Shown one piece after another: positions 23,191 through 34,434 of a stretch of DNA of 64,000 bases. Source of the DNA: Camillea tinctor (taxonomy: Eukaryota > Ascomycota > Sordariomycetes > Xylariales > Xylariaceae). The position numbers and the translations under genes are program-made. Position 1 is the stretch's first letter, and each line of letters opens with the position of its first letter. Location of the stretch: assembly GCA_022578605.1 (NCBI GenBank), contig MU394069.1:580637-644636 (forward strand). Direction: 5' to 3'. The notes below the pieces were generated by a model. The model worked only from the letters and a program-made list of their open reading frames with translations, was not told where the DNA came from and ran no database searches.

Positions 23191-25248
23191 TCATCTCCCG
23201 CTCTCACTGGCCCTCTCCTCTTCTTCCTGCTTCCTCTTTTTTTCTATTGTTTGCCGTGTGTCAAGGGTGAACTCGTCGAGCTTCTTAGTCTGGGCTTTGG
23301 AAGCCTGGAGTTTTGAAAGGCCCTTCTGGGACATGACGGCCTCGCGAGCCTTGTCCAGGTAAAACTGCGACCGCGTCCTCGCCGCTGGGAATATAAGCGA
23401 TGGGTTGCCCTGATCGTCACTGGCTGCTTCGGGGATCATGGGAGTACGCAACTCCTCCTCCTCCATCTCGAGGTCTGCATTTACACTGCCCTCTTCTATA
23501 TCCTCTTCCAGTTGCGCCTTAAACTTGCGAAGCCTGCCCGTGTAGGGCTCTCCGGGGTACGTTTGGCCGGAAGCCTTCCATTCGTCGTCGCTAACCATCT
23601 CCACGACACGGATGAAGTGCTTGCCTCGTCGCAGGATCAGAATTTTTTGGTCTATGAGAAAGTTCTGAGTTTCCTGCGGGAACCAGTTCTTTACCGGCGT
23701 GAAAGTGAGCTCCCCGTAGGACATGCCCTTGTTCCACGAGGCGGGCTGGCCGGGAGAACCTCCGATATAGGCTCCCTGGCTGGAAACTAGACGATGAGCG
23801 GCTGATATACTGTCCGCTAGTCCTGCAGCATGTAAAATGCGGCTGATAGATGAACCCATGATAAGGGATCTAGGAAGTTTGATATCCGTCCGGAATCCAA
23901 GGGAGCTGGCAAGCGTGGCAGTTCCGCGTTGTTCAGGGTATTGTCCTACCGATTCCGGATTCACGGTGGACGGTATCGCCAATGTTGGATTTCTTTTATT
24001 AAACAAGGTCTTATGTTGGGCTTGTGTCCTTTCAGCCTCGGCAGCTCCGTGAACTAGAGTAACTACTTCACGTGCAAGGGCATGTTGGGCGATGCGCGCA
24101 GAGGGGTTAACGTTGTGCTGGTCCATGATGCTCTGGATTTCGGACAAGGGAAAGAAGGTGAAAAGCTTGAGCAGGCGCTCCATGTCGTCGTCAGCTCGTC
24201 TCATAAGATAGCCATAGAGGTCGAAGGGGCTGGTCTGGAAGGGATCTAGCCAGACGGCATTTCCAGCGGACTTGCCAAACTTGACGCCCTTGGAATCGGT
24301 CAAAAGCGGCACGGTGAAGCCGACAGGGGTGTTGAGTAAGGTGCGTTCCATTTTCAGGGTGGGATCCGGTTCAGTATCACGCAGAAATTTGACGCACTCG
24401 ATACCGGTGATTATGTTGCCATATTGGTCGGAGCCTCCGATCTGCATGTTGATATTCAGCTTGCCGGAGAACATATACCACCAATCCCAGGCCTGTAGCA
24501 AGGGGTAGACGAACTCGGCAACGGACATGCCATCACCCTCGTTCAGCTTCCGCTGGACGGTGTCACGCGATAACATGGGACCTAGGCGCATGCCCCTGAA
24601 AAGACGCGAGGCACACTCCATAATGGAGACCTGGTTATGCCAGGCGCTGTTGTTGAGGAGGGCACGGCGCCAGATCCACTGCTTCTGGTAACCGAAGCGC
24701 CGAGCATTGGCCTCGACGTTGAGCCATAGGCGCTTCAGCTGGTAGTGGATCTTGGTAATATTCATGGACATGTCGGCGCGGGTGAGGGCATCTCTGGTGG
24801 TTAGGCGATCGGTGGGATCTCCTATCCTGGCAGTGGCACCGCCAACAACGGAGATGGCCTTGTAGCCATGGATGTACATCCAGAACAGAGGCATCAAGGG
24901 AAGCAGATGGCCAAGGTGGAGGGAGGGGGCAGTAGGATCGATTCCGACATAGGCACCTATCCGCTTAAGCCTCATGAGCTCGCGAATCTGGGGGTCGGTG
25001 CCAGCAATGTCCTTGACATAACCACGTTCCCTGAACACATCCCAGAGATTTGGTACCTCCCCCTGAGCAATTTTTATGGACTGTTCCTGCCACTCGAGGG
25101 CAGCCAGGCGCTCCTTTTCTATGACCTTGGTACCTTTAGACCTGGACTGTTGTCGGCCGGGGACGAGGGAGCGCAAAAGACATGATCGGCAAAGAAGGGT
25201 AGGCCGGGCTACGTAAGAAGAAGCCCGAAGGAGGGAGGCCGCAACCAT
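23191..25248 (-). CDS. Mitochondrial tyrosyl-tRNA synthetase, CYT-18 type
   Basis: Intronless 685-aa class I aminoacyl-tRNA synthetase that charges mitochondrial tRNA-Tyr. The first 40 or so residues are basic and hydroxylated without acidic residues (a typical mitochondrial presequence). The HIGH-equivalent is HLGH at 111-114 (GIDPTAPSLHLGHLLPLMPL), and the KMSKS-equivalent is KFGKSAG at 323-329. The tyrosine pocket includes IGGSDQYGNI. The C-terminal part has an S4-like RNA-binding stretch (ISAAHRLVSSQGAYIGG) and a charged tail. The length and N-terminal extension resemble Neurospora CYT-18, which also splices group I introns in mitochondria. Whether this protein has that second function is inferred from the lineage, not shown here. 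Head to head with the SDH small-subunit gene. Confidence 0.95.
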   Translation of the reverse strand: MVAASLLRASSYVARPTLLCRSCLLRSLVPGRQQSRSKGTKVIEKERLAALEWQEQSIKIAQGEVPNLWDVFRERGYVKDIAGTDPQIRELMRLKRIGAYVGIDPTAPSLHLGHLLPLMPLFWMYIHGYKAISVVGGATARIGDPTDRLTTRDALTRADMSMNITKIHYQLKRLWLNVEANARRFGYQKQWIWRRALLNNSAWHNQVSIMECASRLFRGMRLGPMLSRDTVQRKLNEGDGMSVAEFVYPLLQAWDWWYMFSGKLNINMQIGGSDQYGNIITGIECVKFLRDTEPDPTLKMERTLLNTPVGFTVPLLTDSKGVKFGKSAGNAVWLDPFQTSPFDLYGYLMRRADDDMERLLKLFTFFPLSEIQSIMDQHNVNPSARIAQHALAREVVTLVHGAAEAERTQAQHKTLFNKRNPTLAIPSTVNPESVGQYPEQRGTATLASSLGFRTDIKLPRSLIMGSSISRILHAAGLADSISAAHRLVSSQGAYIGGSPGQPASWNKGMSYGELTFTPVKNWFPQETQNFLIDQKILILRRGKHFIRVVEMVSDDEWKASGQTYPGEPYTGRLRKFKAQLEEDIEEGSVNADLEMEEEELRTPMIPEAASDDQGNPSLIFPAARTRSQFYLDKAREAVMSQKGLSKLQASKAQTKKLDEFTLDTRQTIEKKRKQEEEERASESGR

Positions 25249-26224
25249 GGTATGTTATGTTATTATAACAATATTTCGGGTTGGGTTTTTGGTGGTAGTA
25301 GTAGCGGTGGTGGTGGTGGTGGTGATGGTGTCGGTGGTGTTAGTGAAGGAGAGGAATAGAAAAAATAAAGAGGAAAAAAAAAAGGGAAGAAAGATGAGCA
25401 ACACAAGCTCTAGAGAATAGGGGTGCTAAGAGTACATTGAGTCGAAGGACCAATACATCAACACCAATGTCAAATGCGACAATCGTTGAATTCGATGTTT
25501 TCAATGTTTGGTGTTTTTCTTTCCTTTTTTTTTTTTTTTTTTTTTTTTTTTCAATTCTCATCTCTACTAATACTAAATTCCCCAAATGATAAGGTTTCTT
25601 AGTGGGATAAAAGAACCCCGATAAGAGGTATAGTGGGATGACCGGGATGCAGAGGTCCCCATTTATTCTTCTATCTTATCTTGATTTTGTATGTACCCCT
25701 CCGGTCCCAGTCCCAGTCCTAGTCTAACAATCTTCACCTGTCAGAAAGAGAGGGACTAAGTACATAGGTACATAACAGTAACAAAACTAGCCTACCGCAT
25801 CGGGTCAAGGCCAACCAATAAAAACGCCCGTAAAGCGTATTTGTCCTCGGCAATTGTCTCTTGTCCATTCTGCCCATCCGTTTTGTCCATCGTTCCGTCA
25901 CTTATTTCCATCTTTAACTCTTTTAACTCTTTTTAATCACTTGTGATAGTTAGACGCATCATCATCATCATCTCTCTCCGTTTCAACGCACCTTGCTACC
26001 TATTGTTAGTATTTATTATCACCAACTCAATCCAACCCAATCCAATCCAATTGCTCAACTCAACTCTAACCGATATACAAATTATACAGACAGCAAGAAA
26101 GAAAGAGGGATATAAACTAGTGAGCGAAAGGAAAAGGAACGAATTCAGTTTTACCCGGCGCAAAGGAATCAAGAGATTGGGAGAGAGAAAGAGAGAGGAG
26201 AAGAGGGAAAAAGAAGAGATAATA
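25249..26224. promoter_or_regulatory. Divergent promoter region of mitochondrial TyrRS and SDH4
   Basis: A 976-bp spacer between divergent starts of two mitochondrial-protein genes. It holds GGT/GTGGTG repeats at about 25285-25340, a 27-base T run at 25525-25551, and a purine-rich leader (about 26090-26220) in front of SDH4. No individual transcription-factor site can be claimed. Confidence 0.5.
25525..25551. repeat. Poly-T tract (27 bases)
   Basis: Uninterrupted T run in the divergent promoter between the TyrRS and SDH4 genes. Long dA:dT tracts commonly exclude nucleosomes in fungal promoters; this role is inferred. Confidence 0.9.
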
Positions 26225-27080
26225 ATGGCCTCAATAATCCGACCAACACTGCTCCGGCAGACTGGCCTCGCCGCCTCAATAACCCGACGAGCTGCTTCTG
26301 CTGCTGCTGCTCCCACAAGCATCTTCGCCTTGAACTCGGCCTTCCGGTCCACCGTCGCTAAGGATGCCATGCGCGTCGCTGCTTTCCACGCCTCGAGCCG
26401 GAGAAGTCTACTTCCTCCGGGACCTCGTACGTATCCCCATTTGGCTATTACTCCAAGGCAAAAGGCAAAAGAAAGAAGAATGAGAAGAACAAGAAATGCG
26501 ATTTTATTATACTAACTAGTCCTTCTTCTACAGAGGTTATCAAGGGATCCGGTACGTGTTAATCTATCTACTATACTCCCCCCTCTTTTTCCATCTGAGA
26601 GAACCCCCTTTCAGTTGTAAAAGCTGTATTATACCCACTCCCTCTTACCCCCCAAATAAAACCCAAGAAGAAAAGAAGAAGTATATACCCTTTGACAAAA
26701 GCTTACCTCTCCCTCTCCCCATAAAAGTCAACGATCCCGCGCCCGTCCCCGAACCCCACTCCACGCACGGGTCCTACCACTGGACCTTCGAGCGGGCCAT
26801 CGCCGCGGGGCTCATCCCCCTGACCGTCGCGCCCTTCGCCGCGGGGACCCTGAACCCGGGGACCGACGCCGCGCTCTGCGCGCTGATGCTCGTGCACAGC
26901 CACCTGGGGTTCCAGGCGGTGATCATCGACTACGTGCCCACGTCGCGCTACCCGGGCCTGCGCAAGGCCTGCATGTGGCTGCTCAACGCGGCCACCGTGC
27001 TCGTCGGCGTGGGGCTCTACGAGTTCGAGACCAACGACGTGGGCGTTACCGAGGCGATCAAGCGGGTTTGGAAGGCGTAA
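26225..27080 (+). CDS. SDH4: Succinate dehydrogenase membrane anchor, small cytochrome b subunit (CybS)
   Basis: Exons 26225-26426, 26534-26551 and 26728-27080 give 190 aa. This subunit anchors complex II in the mitochondrial inner membrane and helps form the heme b and ubiquinone sites. The presequence is Arg/Ala/Ser-rich without acids (MASIIRPTLLRQTGLAASITRR...). The mature part starts near VNDPAPVPEPHSTHGSYHWTFER and has three hydrophobic helices. LVHSHLGFQAVIIDYVP carries the conserved heme-ligand His and the quinone-site Asp-Tyr pair. The middle exon is only 18 bp and encodes QVIKGS together with flanking bases; without it the frame and the family motif PPGPQVIKGSVNDP are lost. An in-frame upstream ATG exists but reads into non-coding leader. 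Confidence 0.93.
26534..26551 (+). other. SDH4: 18-bp micro-exon of SDH4
   Basis: Flanked by ctacag on the left and gtacgt on the right. It joins C/AG in front and G/TC behind, keeping the frame and producing the conserved QVIKGSVNDP stretch. Confidence 0.85.
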
Positions 27081-27941
27081 GGGCGGGTTTTGGGAATGGA
27101 AAACCAAAGCAAAAAAAAAAAAAAAAAAAAAAAAAGAGAGAGTAGGGGTATGGGGAAGATGGGGTATGGAAGCGATGGGAAAGGATGCGTTGCGTAGGAC
27201 TTTAAGCGAAAATGCCACGCCTTAACTGTTTCTCTTCGAGGGTTTTTCTGGGGGTTATGCAACCCGACTTTCTGAATTCTGGAGTAGTAGATCGATCTAT
27301 TCCTCATACTAGTTACCTAGCCTAGGGTAACATCTTGAGACTAGGATGCTACAGGATGAAAAAAACAAAACCGGTCAGTCGGGTCCATCGGGGAGAAAAG
27401 GGGAGTGGAAAGAAGACGAAATTCCGTTATGTATGGTATGCGTTTGTATAAGATACTCAAAAGAATTCGTTCAAACTGAGCCTTGCAGTCTGGGTCCGTC
27501 ATTGGATAGGGAAACGGAGAAGAAAGTCCAGAACTATCTAGAAAGAAAAGGGGCCGAAAGTGATTGATTGCTAATAAGAGGGTATGCAGACAGACAGATA
27601 TAATTCAAATATGTAAAACATAGGTAGGTAACCTAAGATTTTTCGTATAAAAAACTATGTAAAACTCCCTTTTACGTCTTGACATATCTTTCATTTAGGT
27701 AACTTAGGTGGGTATCTTTAATATGCAGTTTTTTTTCCCACGTTATACCTTACTTGTATCCACGTTCTTTTTCTACCTCGTTCAATGATAAATATGTTAT
27801 CGGAATATATTCTTTTATTTGCACCGCTCGCTCGTCCACTCATCTTATATCGATAATATCAGTTCCCATACACTACGTCACCCCCTTTTTCTCTCGCATA
27901 GCGCCCCCCCCCCTCCCCCAATCATCCATCTCTTCCTCCCT
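27081..27941. other. Convergent intergenic region with poly-A tract
   Basis: 3' flanks of SDH4 and VPS53. A 25-base A run lies at 27111-27135, about 30 bp after the SDH4 stop codon. No gene recognised. Confidence 0.45.
27111..27135. repeat. Poly-A tract (25 bases)
   Basis: Uninterrupted A run just downstream of the SDH4 stop codon, in the presumed 3' UTR. Confidence 0.9.
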
Positions 27942-30641
27942 TTACCTTCCAGTATCCTCCGCACTCCCATCCCTCTTCCCAAACCTAGCCCCCAGACCCC
28001 CTATATCTCGACGGAAGAACTTTCCGAAATTCTTCAGGTTCTCGTTAATCGTCGCCGTGTTGTTATTGTTCTGCTGCCCCCCTAGTCCCCCTCCTACTAC
28101 CCCTCCGATGTTATTCCCGATCCCGAGTCCTATCCCCCCTTGCTGTGAGGGCGTACCGATCCTCTCGACGCCGTCTCTCGCCGCACTGAGTAACTTCTCC
28201 CCTAGGCTCGCGGCATCAAACCTTGTTGTCCCTTGCGCCGAGGACAACAGCGCCGCGGCTCCGGGAGTGCTACCAAGTCCCGAGCTGCCGAGCCCCGACG
28301 TGTTCAGCAGCGGTGTCAGTAGCGGGCTCTGCGCTACCAGCTTGTTGTTCCCGCCGTTAGCGCTCGAGTCGCGATGGATGCCAAAGAGCTCGATCAGATG
28401 GCCCTGGTCCTGCTTGCGCACGCCCTTGAGCTCGAGGATTTTCTTGAAGTTGGTGTCTGAGCGGTCGCCGATGTGGATTAGGTACGCCTGCACGAGGCCC
28501 TCGGGCGGGGAGGGCCGCACTTGCAGCGTCTTGAGTAGTGGGTCGATGCGCGTCATCGTTGCGTTCACGCGCTTGACGAAGCTGGCGGGCGGGGCCTGCG
28601 GCGTGCCCGGTGTCGACGAGGGGTTGTGGTACGAGAGGAGATTTTCGAATGACTTAGTTAGGACATACTTATCCAAAAGCATCTATCGTTACTAGTTAGT
28701 CATGCGCCACGACGTATAACCTTAGAATACGAGACTTACCTGTTCAGCGCCAACCTCGGAGACAGGCCGGCACTGTACGATAGTAGATATGTACGTATTG
28801 GCCAGGTGCTCTACGAGATTGTCTGCAACGGCACGCGCGTATTGCTGCTTGACGACTAGTCCCAGAATTTCCTTCGCCTTGTTATTAACATGGGAAACCA
28901 ACTCCCCCACGTAGGAGCTCTGGTCCCCGACGCTCTCCATCTTGCTCCAGTTCGTATTCTTCATCTCGCGCCAGGCGCCCTCGCAGTCCGCCTCAATCTT
29001 GTTAACTAGAGAGAGAACAGCCGTACTTGCCACGCCCAAGAACGCATCGGCTTGTGATGTCAAGTCGACCTTACCGACGAGCTCATTGTCAATACGCTTT
29101 TTGATACTCTCCTCAAGCTGGCCCGTATTGGTGTGCCAGAAATCTGCCGTGTTCAGCACAAGAACCACGTCTCGTACGGACGCCGCCGACGGCCCCGTTT
29201 TTTGTAATATAGCAAGTAGAACCTGTTGTGCATACTCGTCAAGGTATTTGGCAAGGGTCTTGGTTAAATCTAATAGGCGTTCACTCGTAGAGAGCTTCGC
29301 GCACTGTGAAAGGGTGAGTTTATAAAAGTGGAAAAGTTCGATGGCGGAGCTGATGACCGCCTGTGGTGAGAATTCCTCGTCAGGCGGCAGTAAAGGCTGG
29401 GATTTGTACTTGGGTATCATGCTCGCTAATGCCTTGTCTTGAGACTCGACCCAGAGGCTCAAGTATGGTTCGAAGGCGACTGATATGGATCCATTGAAGG
29501 TATGTGTCCTCTCGTCGGAGGAGCTGAGGGTGTCGATGCTCGCGCGCGGGTTACTAGCGAACCTCTTCTCGAGGCTCTGCTCGAAATCCATTGTTTCCTG
29601 CAAACAGCTCAAAAGTAGATTGACGTCAATCTTCGCTCCGTCGACCCTCCTCATGCTCTTCTCTAGAATGCCCCGGTAATCGTCCTTCGTCCCGTCACAG
29701 AAAGACATGGCTAGGGTCTCGCCAACCCTCCAGTGCGGCGGGAATATCACCGCATGCTCCTCTTCGTAAACCTTCATCATCCTCTTGAACCAAGCGTACC
29801 GCCTCCCAATATTGTCTAGGTTGCCGGCCTCATCATTACCCCTGAACACCTGCCTATACTCGCGCAACTCGGTATTCACATACCAGGTGACGAGCCTCGC
29901 CTTGGCGGTTTCCCCCAGCGCATCCATCACACCGCAGGCCTCGACCAGCGTGGCCCTGCGGGATCCAACTTCCCCTTTCGCAAAGGCGATTTCGAAATCC
30001 TCGCAAACCTGTTCAAGCAACTCGCGCTGCAGTTCCCCGACACCACGGCTTAAGGTGGCGATCTGGTCGATGCTGCGATAGCTGTTGAAGTGGCGCATGA
30101 GCTGGAGGACAGCTTGCAGCAAGCTGGCACATTCGCGATACTGGCGTGTCTTGGCTAGGCCGCGCAGTTGCTCGTAGGCGGTGGTTAACATCTGTAAACG
30201 CTTCAGGGCGGTCATGGATAGAGTCAGGTTCCGCTTGGTGCCATCGAGGCGCTTGATATCGGCAGTCATGGATGTAATGTTCTGCTCGGTCTGGATGGCG
30301 CGCGACCGGACGGTCTCGATCTTACGGAACAGATCAGCCAGTTCGGCCTGGGCGGACTGCATGCGCTCGAGGGACGAATCGGGTCCATAGGCCTGAGTGG
30401 TCTGCAGGCTCGAGATCTCGGTGGAGAGGTCATAGTGTTCGGATCGGAGGGTGGTCGATACACGGCTAATGGAAGAAACGGTGGACGGGTGGGAGAAGAG
30501 GAGGTTCAGATGTTGGATGGGGTCGTAGTCCACTGTGTGTGTCCATTCGCATTAGTTGCAGTTACAGGTACAGGTACAACGCCTCTGGTGATCAAACCAA
30601 CCTGCGTCCAACGACATAGCTTCGGGTGCATTGCCGTTCAT
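27942..30641 (-). CDS. VPS53: GARP complex subunit VPS53
   Basis: Exons 30641-30602, 30532-28740 and 28682-27942 give 857 aa. Vps53 is a subunit of the Golgi-associated retrograde protein complex (Vps51-54), which tethers endosome-derived vesicles at the trans-Golgi. The short first exon gives MNGNAPEAMSLDA; the second opens VDYDPIQHLNLLFSHPSTV, the family's typical beginning. Long coiled-coil helices follow (SSLERMQSAQAELADLFRKIETVRSRAIQTEQNI). Then come YRECASLLQAVLQLMRHFNSYRSI and RRYAWFKRMMKVYEEEHAVIFPPHWRV, both strong Vps53 blocks. The last exon starts MLLDKYVLTKSFENLL and ends in a Gly/Asn-rich tail. All junctions are in frame with gttggt and gtaagt donors. A long open frame on the opposite strand over the 3' end is a shadow. 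Confidence 0.95.
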
Positions 30642-32329
30642 CTTGGGCAGTGTAAGAAATGACGTTGTCCCCTTCGCATTGGCCTATAATTATTTGTTTC
30701 CTGTCTCCTCGTATATCTTTCTAAAAGCATAGCTGTCGTCGCCATCTACCATATACTGAGTGGGGATGGTGGTGGTGTGGATTTGAGCATAGCATAAGAC
30801 CGAATGCGTTGGAATGGTTATAGGTGTAGTTGTTAGTTGTAGGTGTAAGTTGTAGGTGTAAGTGTTTAAAGAGGTGTAGGTTAATAAGGTGGATAGCTGA
30901 AGGGAGAGAGAGATTCAATCACGTGTTAGTAAGCTAGTCTTAAACTCTACTAACCTACAACTACATATAAAGTATACGTTGTGCAATACGCAGCTCCTAA
31001 AACCCCTTAACTGTGGAATTACGTACTTGTCTACCTAGGTTCATAAATGCTAGGGCTGTTGACCAATCAATCGTCGTGCTCTGCCCCAAGTAGTACAAGT
31101 AACTTATTACATGTTCCACTACCTACATAACCACTAACCTATAAGTAGTGTTGGTATGTACATACTATAGCGGCCTCTAACTGCCTCCACATACATATAC
31201 AGTTTCGGTACTTACTTGGCAACAACTTTTGAAACCCCAACTCTTCAGTATATACCTATTAATTGATATATGTATGTACTTACCAGTAGCTACTATCAAC
31301 ATATTCAATATGGAATTTAATACCCCTTTTTTTTTCTCTCAACTCACAAGCCCCCTTTTTATTAATACATAGTTCAATCCCGCTCAATCCCGTTCTACAT
31401 AGCTACCTCTTAGGCACTTAGTGTAGGTAAATGTTAAATATAGTTGGCAGATATGTCTTGATATCATTTATCAACTTGTAAAATTCCATTCAATTTATCA
31501 AACAAAACCAACCCATTGTGATGAAAGTCTATACAAACAACCAACCCATGCAAAGTAGAATAATAAATACATGTAAAATCAGCAAAGTCAAGTATATAGA
31601 AGTGTAGCAGTTTAGCAGTTGTATGTATGTATAACGCCCCTTCTCCCCAGTACCCCCTTTTTTAACCCTCTGATCGTGTATAGTAAAAAGAAAAAAAAAG
31701 TATAAAAAAAGGCTACTATAGGTGGTTTTTTTTGGGTCGTTCTTTTCTCTCCTCTCGTTTTTCTCTTCCCTCGATCGCTATTGTCATGTGTGCTGTATCA
31801 TTTTTTTATGTACGTGGCTGTGGATCCGCACACCCTCATGCACCATCTTGCCGTTGTCATAATGATATCCGTGGTAGTTCAGTCTTCTCTTTCCCCCCAT
31901 TCTTTTTCTTCTTTTCAAAGCACAACGCTGGGCAAATGCTATACAATGTTAGGATAGGAAAGGAAACGAATCGGAAGCATGTCGTCGTGAATGAATAGTT
32001 CGCCCTTCCCCATCCTCTTTCGTAGAACCCCCCTTATTTTTGATTTGTTTTGTTGAGCTTCTACCCCCCAAAACGCCCGCCAAGAAATGATTGCAACAAA
32101 ATCAAAACAAAAAACAGCAAATTGTGATAATTCCTGAGACCCCATGATTTGATATGGAAATATAGTCGGTTAATCGGCAGAAGGATCAAATAAGAATAAA
32201 AGAAAAGGGGCATGCTATGTATCTCTTCGGGCGGCTAGGTTGGGTAATGCTCTGCCCAAGTTGAACATAAGAATCGAGCGAGCCATCGGAGACATGTCAT
32301 GCATGCATCCATGGGATGATGCAGAAGAT
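30642..32329. other. Intergenic region, no gene seen
   Basis: Between the 5' end of VPS53 and the 3' end of the GH18 gene. It holds imperfect GTTGTAGGTGTAA repeats (about 30820-30865), A/T homopolymers and CTACCTAGG words. The small open frames have no recognisable content. Confidence 0.4.
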
Positions 32330-33844
32330 TCAAGACGTGTGCAACGCTCGGAAACCGGCCGCGATTAGGCTTCGGGATTTGTCACGGGCATCCGCAGGAC
32401 CTGACCAGTAGAATAGACCCTAGATGCAAGAGCGAAGATTAGGTTTCAGGGACACGAGAAGACACGCATATTCTGGAGGTGGGCGGGGAGGGGGGTTCGA
32501 CGATGATGAGTGGTTGGTTGGGTTTGGGTTGTGAAGCAAATTCGAGGGGGAAGGGGGAAACAGTCAGGGGGTTATGTGGTTGAGTGAGAAACAACAAGGA
32601 GATGGAGGTGGTGATTATGGCCATTAAAAATATATATATATGAAAAAGATAACAAGAGAAGAAAAAGTACTACACTTACACCCAAGCCCTTCTGCTTACA
32701 ATACGCAGCCTTCATTTTGACCGTTTCGGGATTGTCATAACTAACGAAGCCGCCGTCTCCACCGACGCACCACGCTGCACCTATGCCTTTGTCTACGACC
32801 TCCTTGGTGTTCTTCCGCGGCAGCGCGCTGTACTCGAACGAGCCATTCGCATCTCCGCCCACCCCCCTGTGACGATGCCCGGGGCCGCTGACGCCAAGGA
32901 AGCTCCGCCCGAATACCGGGATACCCAGCAGGATCTTCTTGGGCGGGCAGCCTTGGCTCATCAGGTACGCGACGCCCGCGGAGGCGGACGGTTCCTCCCT
33001 GTTAGTCGTGTATAGCTGCGCGTGGTGCCCACTCCGCGGCGTCCAGTGCCCGTAGAAGTCGTACGCCTTGAGGTTGACCATGTCGAGATAGTGCGCCATC
33101 TGCGCGATGTCGATGTTGCGCAGGATCGCCTGCACCGCCGGCAGGGCTGCCGTCACTAGGAACTGCTCCTCCGGGAGGTGGATTCGGGTGCTTGCTAGGA
33201 GCGCGATGAAATTGGTACCCTGCTGGGTGTCCAACGGGTATCCCCAGTCGACTGTTTTCCTCCTATCAGCACGATGGGATCACCACAAACAAGGAGGGCA
33301 AGAAAGCCCTACAAGGGGGTGTGAAGGGGAAAGAAAGAAAGGAGAGACCATACTGTCAATACCATCGAGACCGGACGCCTCTACAAGCCCTCGCGCCGAA
33401 CGCGCAAAGTTGTCTCGCGCCAGCGTGTTGGAGGCGACTACAGGGAAATTCTGGTTCGATAGAGGGCCGCCGATTGACAGGACTACCCTCAGGTGTGGAT
33501 GCGCCTGTTTGAGGTGCATCAGAGATCCGAGACCACCATTGACGCCATCACAAGGTATTTTCGCGTCCGCCCACTCGTCGTTTAGCTTTTTATTTATAGT
33601 TTAAAATAATTAGCCATATATTCCCGACAACGTGATAGAGGAGAGTTGAGCGACGACTTACAAGCACAGACCCGTCCGCCGCAACGGTAGCATGGGCATA
33701 GTACACCTGATTTACACAGCTGTAGTTCATCATCCCTGGCGTGGCGCCATTGTAGATTCCTGAATTCGGGAAGTAGACAGCATTCGTGTACATGACACTC
33801 GAGATGCTAGCGGATAAGCGCCGCCGGGAAGACGACGGGTTCAT
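32330..33844 (-). CDS. GH18 chitinase-like protein with substituted catalytic glutamate
   Basis: Exons 33844-33662, 33585-33354, 33251-32680 and 32419-32330 give 358 aa. The GH18 fold is evident: NAVYFPNSGIY (strand 1), VVLSIGG (SxGG motif), DGIDIDWGYP at residues 135-144, LKAYDFYGHW, KKILLGIPVFGRSFLG and the final GLFYWSGPADARDKSRSLI. Family members need DxxDxDxE; here the glutamate acid/base position is G142 (codon at 33243-33241), with all three aspartates kept. The protein is therefore probably catalytically dead, perhaps a chitin-binding lectin. There is no signal peptide, so if functional it may be intracellular. M18 (MYTNAVYF) is an alternative start. A single A-to-G change would explain the substitution, so a sequencing error in this low-coverage-looking area is possible. 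Confidence 0.86.
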
Positions 33845-34216
33845 TATTACAAATCGGGGACGCTCGAGTGGTTGACGATCAAGCTAGGAGAGAATTGCGC
33901 AAGGGGTGAGAGTGGAGGGAAGGAGAAGGATCAGGCAAAGTTTAATAGAATAAGACAAAGTATAGCAAAACAGAAGCAAGGCCAGGCGGGTGAGTTTGGT
34001 ACCAAATACAAGAAGCGGAGGATGCTCCGGTATTAGTCAACAAGAACGGCGACAACAAATACAACAGGGGACGGAGAGATTATACACGGAGAGACACATG
34101 TTGGGACGGCCTTGAAGATATAAACCACCATGCGATTTTCCAGAAGGCCAAGGGCAACCCCCCGTGGAACTTTGCATTCTCTTTGTCTCAAACCTCCAAA
34201 GATATTATTAGGATCC
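33845..34216. other. Upstream region of the GH18 gene, no gene seen
   Basis: Lies between the GH18 start codon and the poly-G tract beside the assembly gap. No coding frame recognised. Confidence 0.35.
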
Positions 34217-34350
34217 CGGGGGGGGGGGGGGGGGGGACGACAATGGCCTAAAAAAAAATTTATAGGAAGTTTGAAAACCCCCAGTCCAAGACGGAGCGGT
34301 GGAGAAAAAATTGCGGCAAAACCAACAATTAACAGNNNNNNNNNNCTCCA

Positions 34351-34409
<59 letters not shown>

Positions 34410-34434
34410 CCCCCCGCGCCCCCCCCCCCCCCCC
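34217..34434. other. Assembly gap (10 N) between poly-G and poly-C tracts
   Basis: A G run at about 34218-34236, unresolved bases at 34336-34345, and a C-rich run from about 34353 to 34434 with only a few G interruptions. The quality of this stretch looks poor and any frame through it (poly-Pro or poly-Gly) is meaningless. Confidence 0.95.

Noticed and set aside
26703..27218. 171-codon minus-strand frame opposite SDH4 exon 3
   Set aside because: Shadow of the GC-rich exon and the poly-A tract (reads as poly-Phe).
27754..28695. 313-codon plus-strand frame over the 3' part of VPS53
   Set aside because: Mirror of the VPS53 last exon; Pro/Ser/Leu-rich without any family signal.
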